DNA from: Rugamonas brunnea
Lineage (GTDB): Bacteria; Pseudomonadota; Gammaproteobacteria; Burkholderiales; Burkholderiaceae_D
Length of the DNA stretch: 64,000 nt
Reading direction: 5' to 3'
NCBI RefSeq assembly: GCF_014042345.1
Contig: NZ_JACEZT010000002.1
Coordinates: 186,001-250,000 of the forward strand
The notes beneath the pieces are model-generated. The model searched no databases and was not told the DNA's origin. It saw nothing but the letters and a program-made list of their open reading frames with translations. Shown here piece by piece: positions 1 to 9,611 of the stretch. The position numbers and the translations under genes were made by a program. Position 1 is the stretch's first letter. Every line of letters starts with the position of its first letter.

Positions 1-708
1 GCCCAGGGTGTGGTGGAGAGCGTCACCGCGCGCATCCGCAGTGGTGACTGCAAGCCCGGCGACAAGCTGCCGGCCGAATCGGACATCATGGAGCAGCATG
101 GCGTGAGCCGCACCGTGGTGCGCGAGGCGATCTCGCATTTGCAGGCGGCGGGGCTGGTACAGACCCGGCACGGCGTGGGCACCTTCGTGCTGGCGCCGCA
201 ACCGGCCCGGCTCAGCGTGGCGGCCGGCGCCGTGCACAGCCTGCCCGACCTGCTGGCCGTGCTGGAATTGCGCATGAGCGTAGAGACGGAGGCGGCCTGG
301 CTGGCCGCCACCCGCCGCAGCGCGCAGCAGGTGGCGCAGATGGAGGCGGCGTTGCGCCGCATCCTGAGCGGGGCCGCGCTGCCGGGCGTGTCGGAGGAAG
401 CGGAACAGCGCTTCCACCTGCTGATCGCGGAGGCCACCGGCAACCGCTATTTCATCGACCTGATGACGGACCTGGGGCAGGCCATCATCCCGCGCGCCCA
501 CCTGGCGCCGGACCAGCTCTCGCGCCTGTCGCAAGGGGCGGCCGGCGACTGCCTGCAGCGCATCTACCGCGAACACGAAGACATCTACTACGCGATCGAG
601 CGCCAGGACCCGGAGGCGGCGCGCGCCGCCATGCGCACCAACCTGTGCAACTGCCGCGAACGGTTGCGCCGCGCGCAGGCCATCGATGGCGCGCCGGCCA
701 CGGTCTGA
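1..708 (+). CDS. GntR/FadR-family transcriptional regulator, 5' end outside window
   Basis: The frame is already open at base 1 (A-Q-G-V-V-E-S-V), so the true start lies upstream and the protein is partial. Residues 1-70 form a winged helix-turn-helix of GntR type (GDKLPAESDIMEQHGVSRT, then VVREAISHLQAAGLV and the wing RHGVGTF). The rest is an all-helical FCD ligand-binding domain, the FadR subfamily signature, with the E-Q-R-F-H and REHEDIYYAI helices. FCD proteins usually bind a metal through one Asp and three His. Here the last His position, in AMRTNLCNC, appears to be Asn, so metal or effector binding may differ. The target is unknown; such regulators commonly control neighbouring sugar-acid or organic-acid catabolism genes, which would lie left of the window. 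The gene converges with the minus-strand exporter genes. Confidence 0.85.
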   Translation, partial: AQGVVESVTARIRSGDCKPGDKLPAESDIMEQHGVSRTVVREAISHLQAAGLVQTRHGVGTFVLAPQPARLSVAAGAVHSLPDLLAVLELRMSVETEAAWLAATRRSAQQVAQMEAALRRILSGAALPGVSEEAEQRFHLLIAEATGNRYFIDLMTDLGQAIIPRAHLAPDQLSRLSQGAAGDCLQRIYREHEDIYYAIERQDPEAARAAMRTNLCNCRERLRRAQAIDGAPATV

Positions 709-745
709 CTCAGTGCCAGTCCCAGTGCCAGATTCAGTGCCGGGT

Positions 746-3159
746 TCAATACCAGAGCTGCCACGACACGACGGCCGCGTTGTACAGCGCGTGCACCAGC
801 ATGGGCGCCAGCAGCCGCTTGCTGCGCTCGTAGCTCCAAGCGGTCAGTAATCCCAGCACGAACACGGGCAGCATCGACAGCGGCGGGTGGACGATGGCGA
901 ACACCGCCGCGCTGACCAGCATGGCGGGCAGCGCGCCCATCGAACGCCGCAGGCCACCGAAGATCAGGCCACGGAAAATGAATTCCTCGCACAGCGGCGC
1001 GGCCAGCACGGCCAGGGCCAGCATCCAGCCCGGGTGCAGGGTGGCGCCGGTCGCGGCGGCTGACAGCGCCGGCGCCAGCGCGCTGTGGCGCAGCGCCGCC
1101 AGGTAGGCCAGCCCTACGGCGATGGCCGGCACGGCCATGGCCAGGCCCAGGCCCGCCGCCGCCCCCGCCCCAGTCCCAGTCCCAGTCCCCGCATCGCCGC
1201 CGCGCACGATGGCCGGCACGCCGGCCGTCCTGTTGCGCCAGTAGATCAGGCGGGTGCAGCCATACACGGTGGCGCCGGCCGAGGCGAAGGCGATGGTCAG
1301 GCCTTGCAGCCCGATCTTGCCCGGCCCGTCGCTCAACAGCATGCCGATCAGCGCTTGCAGGACGAAGAAGGCGGTGGCCGCCATCAGGCCATCGGCCGTG
1401 GAGACGCGGGCTGGCGGCGCGGCGGCCGGGTCCAGCAGATAGGGCAGCTCGTCGCGCGCCTTCTGCCACATGGCCAGCGCCAGCGCGCCGCACAGCACCA
1501 TCACCACCAGCTTTTGCGGCCAGAAGGTGGTGTAGATGGAATAGCCGTAGAAGCTGGCCAGCAGCATGTACAGGTAGACGTAGCTGGGCCGCACGCGGGT
1601 CCGCACATCCGTCGCCAGCGGGTCGCAGGCGAACACGCCCAGCGCCACGGCGATCACGGCGAAGACGGGCATGCCGGTCAGGACCAGGAGGAACGAGCCG
1701 GCCAGTGGCCAGTCCAGCGGTGCGCCGGCATGGAGCGCCAGGCCGAACACGCCGAGCGGGTAGAACAGGGCCAGCACGCCCCACAGCTGCACCTTCTCGC
1801 GCAGTACGCTTTCCACGTTGCGGGGGAAGGTGTACAGCAGCCACAGCACCGGACCTTCGTTGTTGAGGGTCTGGAAGGCCGACAGCATCAGCACGTAGCT
1901 GCCGATGCCGAAGGCGACGGCGGCCACCACCGACGGATGGTGGGCGAACTGGCCCAGGTCGTGTAGGGCGCCGTTGAACATCAGCTGGCTGCCGATGATC
2001 ACCACCGGCAGCAGCAGGCTTTGCACCAGGAAGTTGCGGTCGCGCGACAGCAGGCGCAATTCGCGCCGCTTGACCGGCGATAGCAGCCCGCGCGCACCGG
2101 CGCGCGGGGTGGCCGTGGCGTGATCGGCGCCGGCCTTGGTGGGTTCGTCCATGGTTGTCCGCACCCTGGGGCGCCCGCTGGCGCGCTCGCCGGAGGCCAC
2201 CACGCCGTGGCGCAACTGGTATCCCAGCAAGGCCACGCCGCCAGCCAGCAGCAGGCCCACCTGGGCCAGCAGCAGTGCGGCCAGCGCGGCGGCGCGGCCC
2301 GGCGTGGCCGCCTGCAGCAGCTGGATCATGACGCCGGGCGGCGTCCATGCGCTCCAGGCCGGATACGCAGCGGCCCATTCGATGGGGAAGCTGGCGCCGT
2401 TGGGCATGCCGAGCGCCATCACGAAATAGAGGATGGGCATGGACGCCAGGCTGGTGAGCGCCTGCAGGTTGCGCAATTGCGAGGCCGGGAGCCACATGCG
2501 CAGGCCCGTGTCGGCCAGCGTGTGGCACAGGGCCGTCAGCGGCAGCAGCAGGGCCGCCATCGCCAGCATGGCCAGCGGCACGCTCCAGCGCAAGCCGGAA
2601 TACCAGGCCAGCAGGCCGCACAGGGGCAGCAGCGCGAACAGGGCGGTGGGATTGCTCACGCTGCGTTCGAGCACGCGGCCCCACAGCAGCGTCTTGCGCC
2701 GCACGGGCAGTGTGGCCAGCCATTCCAGGTCCCAGTCGGCCTGGGCCAGCTCGCGGCTGCCCACCGCGAACAGCACGCTGACCAGCAACAGCAGGGTGAG
2801 CATCATGGTCAGTGCGCTGGCCAGGTGCGGGCTGAATGGCGTGGTGGCCAGAGCGGCCGCGCCCTTTTCCAGCGCCATGTAGGTGGCGCCCTGGTCGTCG
2901 GTGGCGGCGCAGGCGGCGTCGATGTGGCAGTGCAGGTTGAGCACCGCGTTGCGCGCCAGCTGGGTGAACGAGAAGCCGGCCATCAGTGCGATCAGCAGGG
3001 CCAGCAGCCACGAGTTGCGGCGCTTGCCCGGCGTGGCCGCGCGGCCGGCCCGCTTGCGCCGCGCGGCGCGGAACAACAGGGCATCGGCCTGGTTGAGCAG
3101 CCGCGTCAGGCGCAGGCGCGCCATCAGCAGCATGGCGCGGCCGGGCGACGGCGCGGCCA

Positions 3160-3163
<4 letters not shown>
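746..3163 (-). CDS. ABC-2-like permease fused to C-terminal CPBP intramembrane protease domain
   Basis: About 805 residues. The N-terminal ~650 residues hold many hydrophobic segments arranged like two ABC-2 permease halves (first TM near LLALLIALMAGF; second half starts near SPVKRRELRLLSRDRNFLVQ). The C-terminal ~130 residues carry the CPBP (CAAX protease and bacteriocin-processing) motifs: EEFIFRGLIFGGLRR, then VFAIVHPP, then LVHALYN. Between them is a Gly/Ala/Thr linker (GDAGTGTGTGAGAAAG) encoded by CCCAGT-type hexamer repeats near 1170-1190. The start was placed at the ATG at 3163 because it overlaps the upstream ATPase stop (ATGA) and gives a normal N-terminus. With that ATPase it should form an exporter in the inner membrane; the substrate is unknown. 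Proteins of this fused type occur in other bacteria, so the fusion itself is probably real and not an assembly error. Confidence 0.75.
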
Positions 3164-3897
<734 letters not shown>

Positions 3898-3947
3898 GGT
3901 GTGCTCCGTGCCGGCCGCCGGCGCGTCGCGCCCGGAGCAGCCGGCTA

Positions 3948-3979
3948 GTGTTATGACAAGTTTGACTGGATCATAACAC
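3948..3979. promoter_or_regulatory. 9-bp perfect inverted repeat upstream of ABC exporter operon (operator candidate)
   Basis: GTGTTATGA and TCATAACAC are perfect complements separated by 14 bases. The centre is about 66 bp upstream of the ATPase start codon. No T-tract follows on either strand and the spacer is long, which suits a dimeric repressor site better than a terminator. No regulator gene adjoins it, so the binding protein is unknown. Confidence 0.45.
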
Positions 3980-4008
3980 CACGGCAACGGGCCCGGGCTG
4001 GAGCTGGA

Positions 4009-4695
4009 TCAATGCGGGCTGTACAGGTCCATGCCGAAGCGCTCGGTGCGCGGGTGCCAGTTGCCCTGGATGTCGGCCGAGGCCAGCACCCGCACGGCGC
4101 GGCCGATCAGCAGCGCGCGCGGCACCAGGCCGATGTAGCGCGAGTCGGCGCTGTTGTCGCGGTTATCGCCCAACATCATGTACTGGCCGGGCGGCACCGT
4201 GATGGGGGCGAAGTTGCGCCGCGCGTTCACCTGCGGCAGCAGCTGGATCGCGTGCGGGGCGGCCGCGCCGGCGGCCATGGTTTCGCGCAGCTGCACCGTG
4301 CGCAGCGTGCCGGCCGCGCCCACCGTCTCGCGGCCATCGCCGAGCAGGGCGTAGCTGGACGGCTGGCCGTTGATGATCAGCTGCTCGTCGCGCATCTCGA
4401 CGCGGTCGCCGGGCAGCGCGATCACGCGCTTGATCAGGCGCGTGCCATCCTGGGGCGAGCTGAAGGTGACGATGTCGCCGCGCTGCGGCTCACCGGTGTG
4501 GCCCAGCACGATGTCCGTCAGCGGCAGCTTGACGTTGTAGGCCAGCCGGTTCACCAGCACCACGTCGCCTTCGAGCAGGTTGGGATGCATGGAGGCGGAC
4601 GGGATAGGATTCCAGTCCGCCACGGCCGTGCGGAAGATGCCGAACAGCGTGAGGAACAACAGGAACCCTTTGTTGGCGCGTATCCAGCCTTGCAT
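4009..4695 (-). CDS. lepB: Signal peptidase I (second, short LepB-type)
   Basis: 228 residues; peptidase S26 family, which cleaves signal peptides from secreted preproteins at the outer face of the inner membrane. An N-terminal hydrophobic segment (about 10-26) precedes the box PSASMHPNL with catalytic Ser35. The general base is Lys89 in TRLIKRVIALPGD, and box E is MLGDNRDNSADSR. It has one TM anchor where the housekeeping beta-proteobacterial LepB normally has two. It is also not next to lepA or rnc, so it is likely an additional paralogue. The end SPH is close to the window's intergenic boundary at 4008. Confidence 0.85.
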   Translation of the reverse strand: MQGWIRANKGFLLFLTLFGIFRTAVADWNPIPSASMHPNLLEGDVVLVNRLAYNVKLPLTDIVLGHTGEPQRGDIVTFSSPQDGTRLIKRVIALPGDRVEMRDEQLIINGQPSSYALLGDGRETVGAAGTLRTVQLRETMAAGAAAPHAIQLLPQVNARRNFAPITVPPGQYMMLGDNRDNSADSRYIGLVPRALLIGRAVRVLASADIQGNWHPRTERFGMDLYSPH

Positions 4696-4776
4696 GATGT
4701 CTCCGTGTGGATGTTGAATGTGTTGCCAGTATCGTCACGGTTTCTTAATCAGGACTTAGCGGTTGTTGCAAACTTC

Positions 4777-5241
4777 TTAGCGCCCCGGTTCGGGGGCGGG
4801 GGCGTGGCTCACCTGCACGCTGACCCGGTAATCGGGTACCGGCGCCTTCATGTGGGGCACGCTGTCGGGCACCACGCCGAGCAGGGTGAAGGTCAGGCCG
4901 CCCTGGTTGGCGGTCTTGCTGGCGCCGGGCATGTCGGCCGCCAGCACGAAGCTGGTGCTGGTCCCGCCCTTGGTGAGGGTGAAGGTGTAGCTGATGTAGC
5001 CGGCCCACACGCAGACGGCGCCTACACGGCAGCGGCTGTCGTTGACGCGTTCCAGCCGCAGCACGGTGTCCGGCGCGATGGTGGCGCTCTGGCCCTGGGT
5101 CAGGGCGACGGTGATTTTGGTCGGCGCGGGTGGCGCCGGGGGCGCGCCGTCGCTGGCGCGCGCGCCGCTGCCGGCCAGGGCCGGCAGCAGTAAAAGCAGT
5201 AACAGATAGTGCCAAACATGGCGCGACAACTTGCTGTTCAT
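4777..5241 (-). CDS. Secreted hypothetical protein
   Basis: About 154 residues when started at MNSKLSRHVWHY, which has AAAGGAT just upstream (forward strand 5245-5251); the longer frame upstream has no SD. A signal peptide is clear: KLSRHVWHYLLLLLLLPALAG followed by a small-residue cleavage region. The mature part is a Pro-rich stretch (PPAPPAPTK) and a beta-rich domain with two cysteines close together (CRVGAVC) that could form a disulphide. I do not recognise a family. It precedes lepB on the same strand at 81 bp and may be cotranscribed. Confidence 0.6.
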   Translation of the reverse strand: MNSKLSRHVWHYLLLLLLLPALAGSGARASDGAPPAPPAPTKITVALTQGQSATIAPDTVLRLERVNDSRCRVGAVCVWAGYISYTFTLTKGGTSTSFVLAADMPGASKTANQGGLTFTLLGVVPDSVPHMKAPVPDYRVSVQVSHAPAPEPGR

Positions 5242-5373
5242 GCGTATCCTTTCAGTCAGGAATGCAACGAGACGAACAAATCGAGAATAGCAGCGGCTGC
5301 CCGGCGGCGGCGCACGGTCGGCGTCACCCATCACGGCGGGATGGATATGGTACACGCACCGGCGGCCGCGCCA

Positions 5374-5409
5374 GAAAAAATGCCGCCCGGCGCGGTCGCG
5401 GGGCGGCAT
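5374..5409 (-). terminator. Rho-independent terminator of rpoH
   Basis: On the minus strand a GC-rich hairpin with arms ATGCCGCCC (5401-5409 paired with 5380-5388) is followed by six T residues (A-run at 5375-5380 on the plus strand). It lies about 40 bp past the rpoH stop. Confidence 0.75.
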
Positions 5410-5446
5410 GTGTGCGGCACGGGGGCCGGCCGGTCTTGCCAGATTC

Positions 5447-6346
5447 TTACACGTAGGCGGCCAGCGCGCCTTTCATCTTCTTGAGCGCGGCCGATTCGAT
5501 CTGGCGGATGCGTTCAGCCGACACGCCGAATTCGTCGGCCAGCGTGTGCAGCGTGGCGCCGGAACCGTCGTCGTTGGCCAGCCAGCGCGCTTCGACGATG
5601 CGGCGCGAGCGCGGATCGAGCTTGCCCAGCGCCGTTTCCAGCCCTTCCGACTGCAGCCGCGTGACCTGCTCCGCTTCCAGCACGCGGGTCGGCTCGCTCT
5701 GCTCCGAGGACAGGTAGGCGATCGGGGCGAACTTGTCGTCCTCGTCGTCCGATGGCGATTCGAGGGCGATGTCGCGGCCACTCAAACGGGTTTCCATCTC
5801 GATCACTTCCTCGCGCTTCACGTCGAGCATCTTGGCCAGGCCGTCGATCTGCGACGGCGTCATGGCGTCCAGGCCCTGCTTGTGGCTGCGCAGGTTGAAG
5901 AACAGCTTGCGCTGGGCCTTGGTGGTGGCCACTTTGACCAGGCGCCAGTTCTTCAGGATGTACTCGTGCATCTCGGCCTTGATCCAGTGCATGGCGTACG
6001 ACACCAGGCGCACGCCCTGGTCCGGGTCGAAGCGCTTGACGGCTTTCATCAGGCCGATATTGCCTTCCTGGATCAGGTCGGCGTGCGGCAGGCCGTAGCC
6101 GAGGTAGCCGCGGGCGATCGACACCACCAGGCGCAGGTGGGACAACACCAGCTCTTGGGCGGCGGCCAGGTCATTCTTTTCCTTCAGGCGGCGGGCCAGC
6201 GAGACTTCGTCGTCGTGCGACAGCATCGGCAGGCGATTGACGGCCGAGATATAGGCATCCAGGTTGCCCAGGTTGCCAGTGAACCCGAGGCCCAGAGCAC
6301 GGTTGGCGGCCGGGACCAACGCGTTCGGTGCGGACATCATATTCAT
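5447..6346 (-). CDS. rpoH: RNA polymerase heat-shock sigma factor sigma-32
   Basis: 299 residues, close to the usual 284-310. Region 2 is visible as LVLSHLRLVVSIARGYLGYGLPHADLIQEGNIGLMKAVKRFD split over residues ~66-107, with the core-binding and -10-recognition segments (YAMHWIKAEMHEYIL). The RpoH box QRKLFFNLR, diagnostic of sigma-32 against other group 2/3 sigmas, follows at about residue 144. Region 4 ends in an HTH (LHTLADEFGVSAERIRQIE). It directs transcription of chaperone and protease genes upon heat or misfolding stress. The ATG at 6346 is used; a second Met two codons on is possible. The promoter about 170 bp upstream overlaps a CIRCE element, so transcription is probably repressed by HrcA. 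Confidence 0.97.
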   Translation of the reverse strand: MNMMSAPNALVPAANRALGLGFTGNLGNLDAYISAVNRLPMLSHDDEVSLARRLKEKNDLAAAQELVLSHLRLVVSIARGYLGYGLPHADLIQEGNIGLMKAVKRFDPDQGVRLVSYAMHWIKAEMHEYILKNWRLVKVATTKAQRKLFFNLRSHKQGLDAMTPSQIDGLAKMLDVKREEVIEMETRLSGRDIALESPSDDEDDKFAPIAYLSSEQSEPTRVLEAEQVTRLQSEGLETALGKLDPRSRRIVEARWLANDDGSGATLHTLADEFGVSAERIRQIESAALKKMKGALAAYV

Positions 6347-6520
6347 GTAATTCCTCGCTAGCTGATATTGCTAAGTGTCAATGTGCCATGCAGCCGGGTG
6401 GTTCACATCCGATGTTACCGTTTGTTACCCCATTTATGACCCGCTGCGGTAGTGCTTGAGGAAACCGGGATTCTTGCGCTAAAAAGTTGCTTCTAAGAAT
6501 ACCCAGCCCCACGATGTTTC

Positions 6521-6552
6521 ATATATTAGCACTCTCCGTCGATGAGTGCCAA
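6521..6552 (-). promoter_or_regulatory. CIRCE operator (HrcA) overlapping the rpoH promoter
   Basis: TTAGCACTC at 6526-6534, nine bases, then GAGTGCCAA at 6544-6552. This matches the CIRCE consensus TTAGCACTC-N9-GAGTGCTAA with a single mismatch. Read on the minus strand, TTGGCA (6552-6547), an 18-base spacer and TAATAT (6528-6523) make a sigma-70-like promoter lying almost wholly inside the inverted repeat, with a predicted start near 6516. HrcA bound here would exclude RNA polymerase. Confidence 0.85.
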
Positions 6553-6750
6553 TCGCCATCCATAATCGCTTTGATAGTAAAAATGCTATCGGTTTTTAGC
6601 GGTCTATGGCGTTTGCGTATCCAGTCCCGGCGCAGTGCCGGCGCTGGATGTGGGCGTCATATTGACCAAGGCAATACACCGCAGCTGACGACGCGATCAG
6701 CATGCGGTGGCGAGCTTAAGCGGAACTTAATTGTAGGCCGGTGCGCGCCG

Positions 6751-6772
6751 AAAAACCGTGCGCGAACGCACG
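6751..6772 (-). terminator. Terminator of the ftsY-ftsE-ftsX operon
   Basis: On the minus strand CGTGCG, loop TTCG, CGCACG is followed by G and five T residues. It lies about 28 bp past the ftsX stop. The UUCG tetraloop is typical of stable bacterial terminators. Confidence 0.75.
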
Positions 6773-6799
6773 ATTGGGGCATACACGGCTTGACGGGAC

Positions 6800-7720
6800 T
6801 CAGTCCAGGCGCGACAGGTGGCGCTGGACCGACAGCATGGCGCCCACCAGGCCCAGGGTGGCCGACACGGCCAGCAGGGCAGCCATGGCCAGCGGCGGCA
6901 GCGGTGTGAGCTGGAATTCGGATGCGTACAGGCGGGCGAACTCGGCGATGGCCGTGTTGAGCGGGCGCAGGGCCAGCGCCACGGCGCCCAGCGCCACGGC
7001 GCCCGCGCACAGGCCCAGCAGGGCGCCCGTGTAATAGAACGGGCGGTGGATGAAGGTGTCGGTGGCGCCGATCAGCTTGGAGACGATGATCTCGTCGCGC
7101 TGCGTCATCACCTGCAGGCGGATGGTGTTGAACACCACGGCCACCACCACCGTGCCCAGGGTGGCGGCCAGCAGCAGCAGGGCCAGCCGCAGCACCTTGA
7201 TCAGCGCGGCCAGCCGCTTGACCCAAGCCGAATCGACCTGCACCGTGTCCACGCCGGGCAGGGCGCGGATCTGGTCGGCCAGCGCGTCCACGTCACCGCC
7301 GGCCTGGGCGTTGCGGAAGGCGTCGAGCTTGAGCACGTAGCTGTCGGGCAGCGGATTCTCGCCCAGCGTGCCGAGCACGTCGGACAGTCCGCTCTTGGTT
7401 TTCAGGTTGTCGAGCGCCTTTTCGCGCGCCGTGAAGATGATCTTGGCCTGCTTGTCGGCCACCAGCTGGCGCAGCGTGGTCGCCATCGCCTCGGCGTCGG
7501 CGCGCGGCAGCTCCTGCTTGAGGAACACGCTGACTTCGGGATCGACCGACAATTGCTCGGACATGGGGCGCACGTTGTCGAGCAGGGTCACGCCCGCGAA
7601 CGGCAGCGCCAGCGCGATCGCCACCACGATGATATTGAACAGGAAGCTGCCGGGCGCGCGGCGCACATGCACCAGCGCCGCCGCCAGCGCAAAACCGTGT
7701 TGCCGTAACCAGTTGCTCAT
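6800..7720 (-). CDS. ftsX: Cell division protein FtsX
   Basis: 306 residues with the FtsX topology: one TM near residues 27-48, a periplasmic domain of about 130 residues, then three TMs in the C-terminal half (from LIKVLRLALLLLAATLG onward). It is the permease-like partner of FtsE. The FtsEX complex does not transport but couples ATP hydrolysis to activation of murein amidases at the septum. The start ATG overlaps the ftsE stop (ATGA). A terminator follows directly, so ftsX is the last gene of the operon. Confidence 0.95.
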   Translation of the reverse strand: MSNWLRQHGFALAAALVHVRRAPGSFLFNIIVVAIALALPFAGVTLLDNVRPMSEQLSVDPEVSVFLKQELPRADAEAMATTLRQLVADKQAKIIFTAREKALDNLKTKSGLSDVLGTLGENPLPDSYVLKLDAFRNAQAGGDVDALADQIRALPGVDTVQVDSAWVKRLAALIKVLRLALLLLAATLGTVVVAVVFNTIRLQVMTQRDEIIVSKLIGATDTFIHRPFYYTGALLGLCAGAVALGAVALALRPLNTAIAEFARLYASEFQLTPLPPLAMAALLAVSATLGLVGAMLSVQRHLSRLD

Positions 7721-8391
7721 GCCTGCGCTCCCGCTGCGGACTGGCCATCGATCTGGCCGTGTTGGAGGTGGATCACGCGGGCCGCAGCGTCCAGCATCTG
7801 TTCATCGTGGCTGGAAATGAGGCAGGTCACGCCCACGGAATGGAAGGCCTTGAGCGCGTCGAGCACCTGGTTGGCGCTGGCGCGGTCCAGGTTGGCCGTC
7901 GGTTCGTCGGCCAGGATAATCTGGGGCCGGTTGACGATGGCGCGCGCGATCGACACGCGCTGCTGCTCGCCGCCCGACAGGGCCAGCGGCTGGCCCAGCG
8001 CCCGGTCCAGCAGGCCCACCTTGTCGAGCGCGGCGCGGGCGCGCTGCTCGGCGGCCGCGCGCGGCGCGCCCGTCACCAGCAGCGGCAGCATCACGTTGTC
8101 GAGCACGGAACGGTCGGTCAGCAGCCGTTGCTGCTGGAAGATCAGGCCCAGGTTGCGGCGCAGGAAGGGCAGGCCGGCCGGCTTGATGCGGCCCACGTCC
8201 TGGCCGTTGACCAGCACCCGCCCGCTGCTCGGGCGCTCCATGGCCGCGATCATCTTCAACAGGGTGGATTTGCCGGCGCCCGAGGGGCCGGCCAGGAAGA
8301 CCAGTTCGCCTTTCTCTACCGTCAGCGACACGCCGCGCAGGGCGGTGGCGTCGGGGGAATATTGCTTGGTGACGTTCTGGAATTCAATCAT
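7717..8391 (-). CDS. ftsE: Cell division ATP-binding protein FtsE
   Basis: 224 residues, normal for FtsE. It has Walker A GPSGAGKST, signature LSGGEQQRVSIARAI and Walker B IILADEPTANLD, followed by the switch His in ISSHDEQML. The start MIEFQNVTKQY at 8391 is chosen because it matches the family N-terminus and lies four bases after the ftsY stop; the open frame further upstream overlaps ftsY. It partners FtsX in the inner membrane. Confidence 0.95.
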   Translation of the reverse strand: MIEFQNVTKQYSPDATALRGVSLTVEKGELVFLAGPSGAGKSTLLKMIAAMERPSSGRVLVNGQDVGRIKPAGLPFLRRNLGLIFQQQRLLTDRSVLDNVMLPLLVTGAPRAAAEQRARAALDKVGLLDRALGQPLALSGGEQQRVSIARAIVNRPQIILADEPTANLDRASANQVLDALKAFHSVGVTCLISSHDEQMLDAAARVIHLQHGQIDGQSAAGAQA

Positions 8392-8395
8392 AGGC

Positions 8396-9415
8396 TTATC
8401 CGAGCAGGGCTTCGACAAAATCGGCCGCCACGAAGGGCTGCAAGTCTTCAATCTTTTCACCGATGCCGATGAAGTACACGGGCACCGGGCGCACGCGCGC
8501 GATGGCGGCCAGCACGCCGCCCTTGGCCGTGCCGTCGAGCTTGGTGATCACCAGGCCCGTCAGTTGCAGCGCGTCGTCGAAGGCCTTGACCTGGGCCAGC
8601 GCGTTCTGGCCGGTGTTGCCGTCGATCACGAGCAGCGTTTCATGGGGCGCGCCTTCCATGCCCTTGCCGATCACGCGCTTGACCTTTTTCAGTTCCTCCA
8701 TCAGGTGCAACTGGGTCGGCAGGCGGCCGGCCGTGTCCACCATCACCACGTCCATGCCGCGCGCCTTGCCCGATTGCACGGCGTCGAACGAGACGGCGGC
8801 CGGGTCGCCCGAAGCCTGCGAAATCACGGTCACGTTGTTGCGCTGGCCCCAGACCATCAGTTGCTCGCGGGCGGCGGCGCGGAAGGTGTCGCCGGCCGCC
8901 AGCAGCACCGACTGGCCGTGCGACTGCATGTGCTTGGCCAGCTTGCCGATGGTGGTGGTCTTGCCGGCGCCGTTGACGCCGGAAATCATCATCACCAGCG
9001 GCTGGTGGCGGCCCAGCTCGAACGGGCGCTGCAGCGGCGTCAGCAGGTCGATCATCAGCGTTTTCAGGGCCGCCTTGACGGCCGCCGCGTCCAGCAGCTT
9101 GTCTTCCTTGACCTTGCGCTTGAGCGCGTCGAGCAGGTACTGGGTCGCCTCCACGCCGGCATCGGCCATCAGCAGGGCCGCTTCCAGTTCATCGTACAGG
9201 TCGTCGTCGATCTTGGCGCCCACGAACAGGATGGACAGGTTGGCCGAGGTCTTCGACAGGCCCGCCTTCAGGCGCGACATCCACGATTTGCGCGGCGCCG
9301 GTTCCTCCACCGCCAGCAAGGGCTCGGCGGACGGCGCGCTGGCCGGCAGCGGCTGCGGCGCGGCGGCGGGCGGAACTTCGGGAACGACGGGTTTTTTCTT
9401 GAAGAAACTAAACAT
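8396..9415 (-). CDS. ftsY: Signal recognition particle receptor FtsY
   Basis: 339 residues. A short Pro/Ala/Glu-rich N-terminal A domain (about 1-45) leads into the N domain and the GTPase G domain with GVNGAGKTTT (G1), DTAGRLPTQ (G3) and TKLDGTAKGG (G4), the SRP-GTPase motifs. It docks ribosome-SRP complexes at the inner membrane for cotranslational insertion. The A domain is much shorter than in E. coli, as is usual outside enterobacteria. It is the first gene of the ftsY-ftsE-ftsX operon; the 196 bp upstream to 9611 should hold the promoter. Confidence 0.96.
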   Translation of the reverse strand: MFSFFKKKPVVPEVPPAAAPQPLPASAPSAEPLLAVEEPAPRKSWMSRLKAGLSKTSANLSILFVGAKIDDDLYDELEAALLMADAGVEATQYLLDALKRKVKEDKLLDAAAVKAALKTLMIDLLTPLQRPFELGRHQPLVMMISGVNGAGKTTTIGKLAKHMQSHGQSVLLAAGDTFRAAAREQLMVWGQRNNVTVISQASGDPAAVSFDAVQSGKARGMDVVMVDTAGRLPTQLHLMEELKKVKRVIGKGMEGAPHETLLVIDGNTGQNALAQVKAFDDALQLTGLVITKLDGTAKGGVLAAIARVRPVPVYFIGIGEKIEDLQPFVAADFVEALLG

Positions 9416-9611
9416 GGATGTGTGATCGAAGGCGCTTCAAGCGGATGGCCGGCGGCGCCGGACACTGGGAATGGCGATATTTTACCAGAGCACGGGGCGG
9501 GGCGGCCCGCCGGGGCTGTCTGAATGGCAAGACCGCAGCCGCCGATGACGGGCCAACAACGGACCGGCAACGGGCCGACGGCGGGACGGCGCGGGGCCGG
9601 CCGCCCGGGTG

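Larger units (their letters stand above)
6347..6799. other. Intergenic region between ftsX and rpoH
   Basis: No gene is apparent in these 453 bases. From the ftsX side it holds a minus-strand terminator (6751-6772). In the middle is the rpoH promoter with CIRCE (6521-6552). On the rpoH side there is a roughly 170-nt leader (about 6516 to 6347) that could fold as a thermosensor. A direct repeat GTTACCGTTTGTTACC sits near 6412-6429. Confidence 0.7.

Noticed and set aside
588..3011. Long open frame antisense-overlapping the permease-protease gene
   Set aside because: It reads as Arg/Gly/Ala/Pro-rich noise with no membrane or domain pattern and is a high-GC shadow of the real gene.
4777..5409. 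Longer form of the secreted protein starting at 5409
   Set aside because: The extra 56 residues lie over the rpoH terminator and hide the signal peptide; the start at 5241 has an SD.
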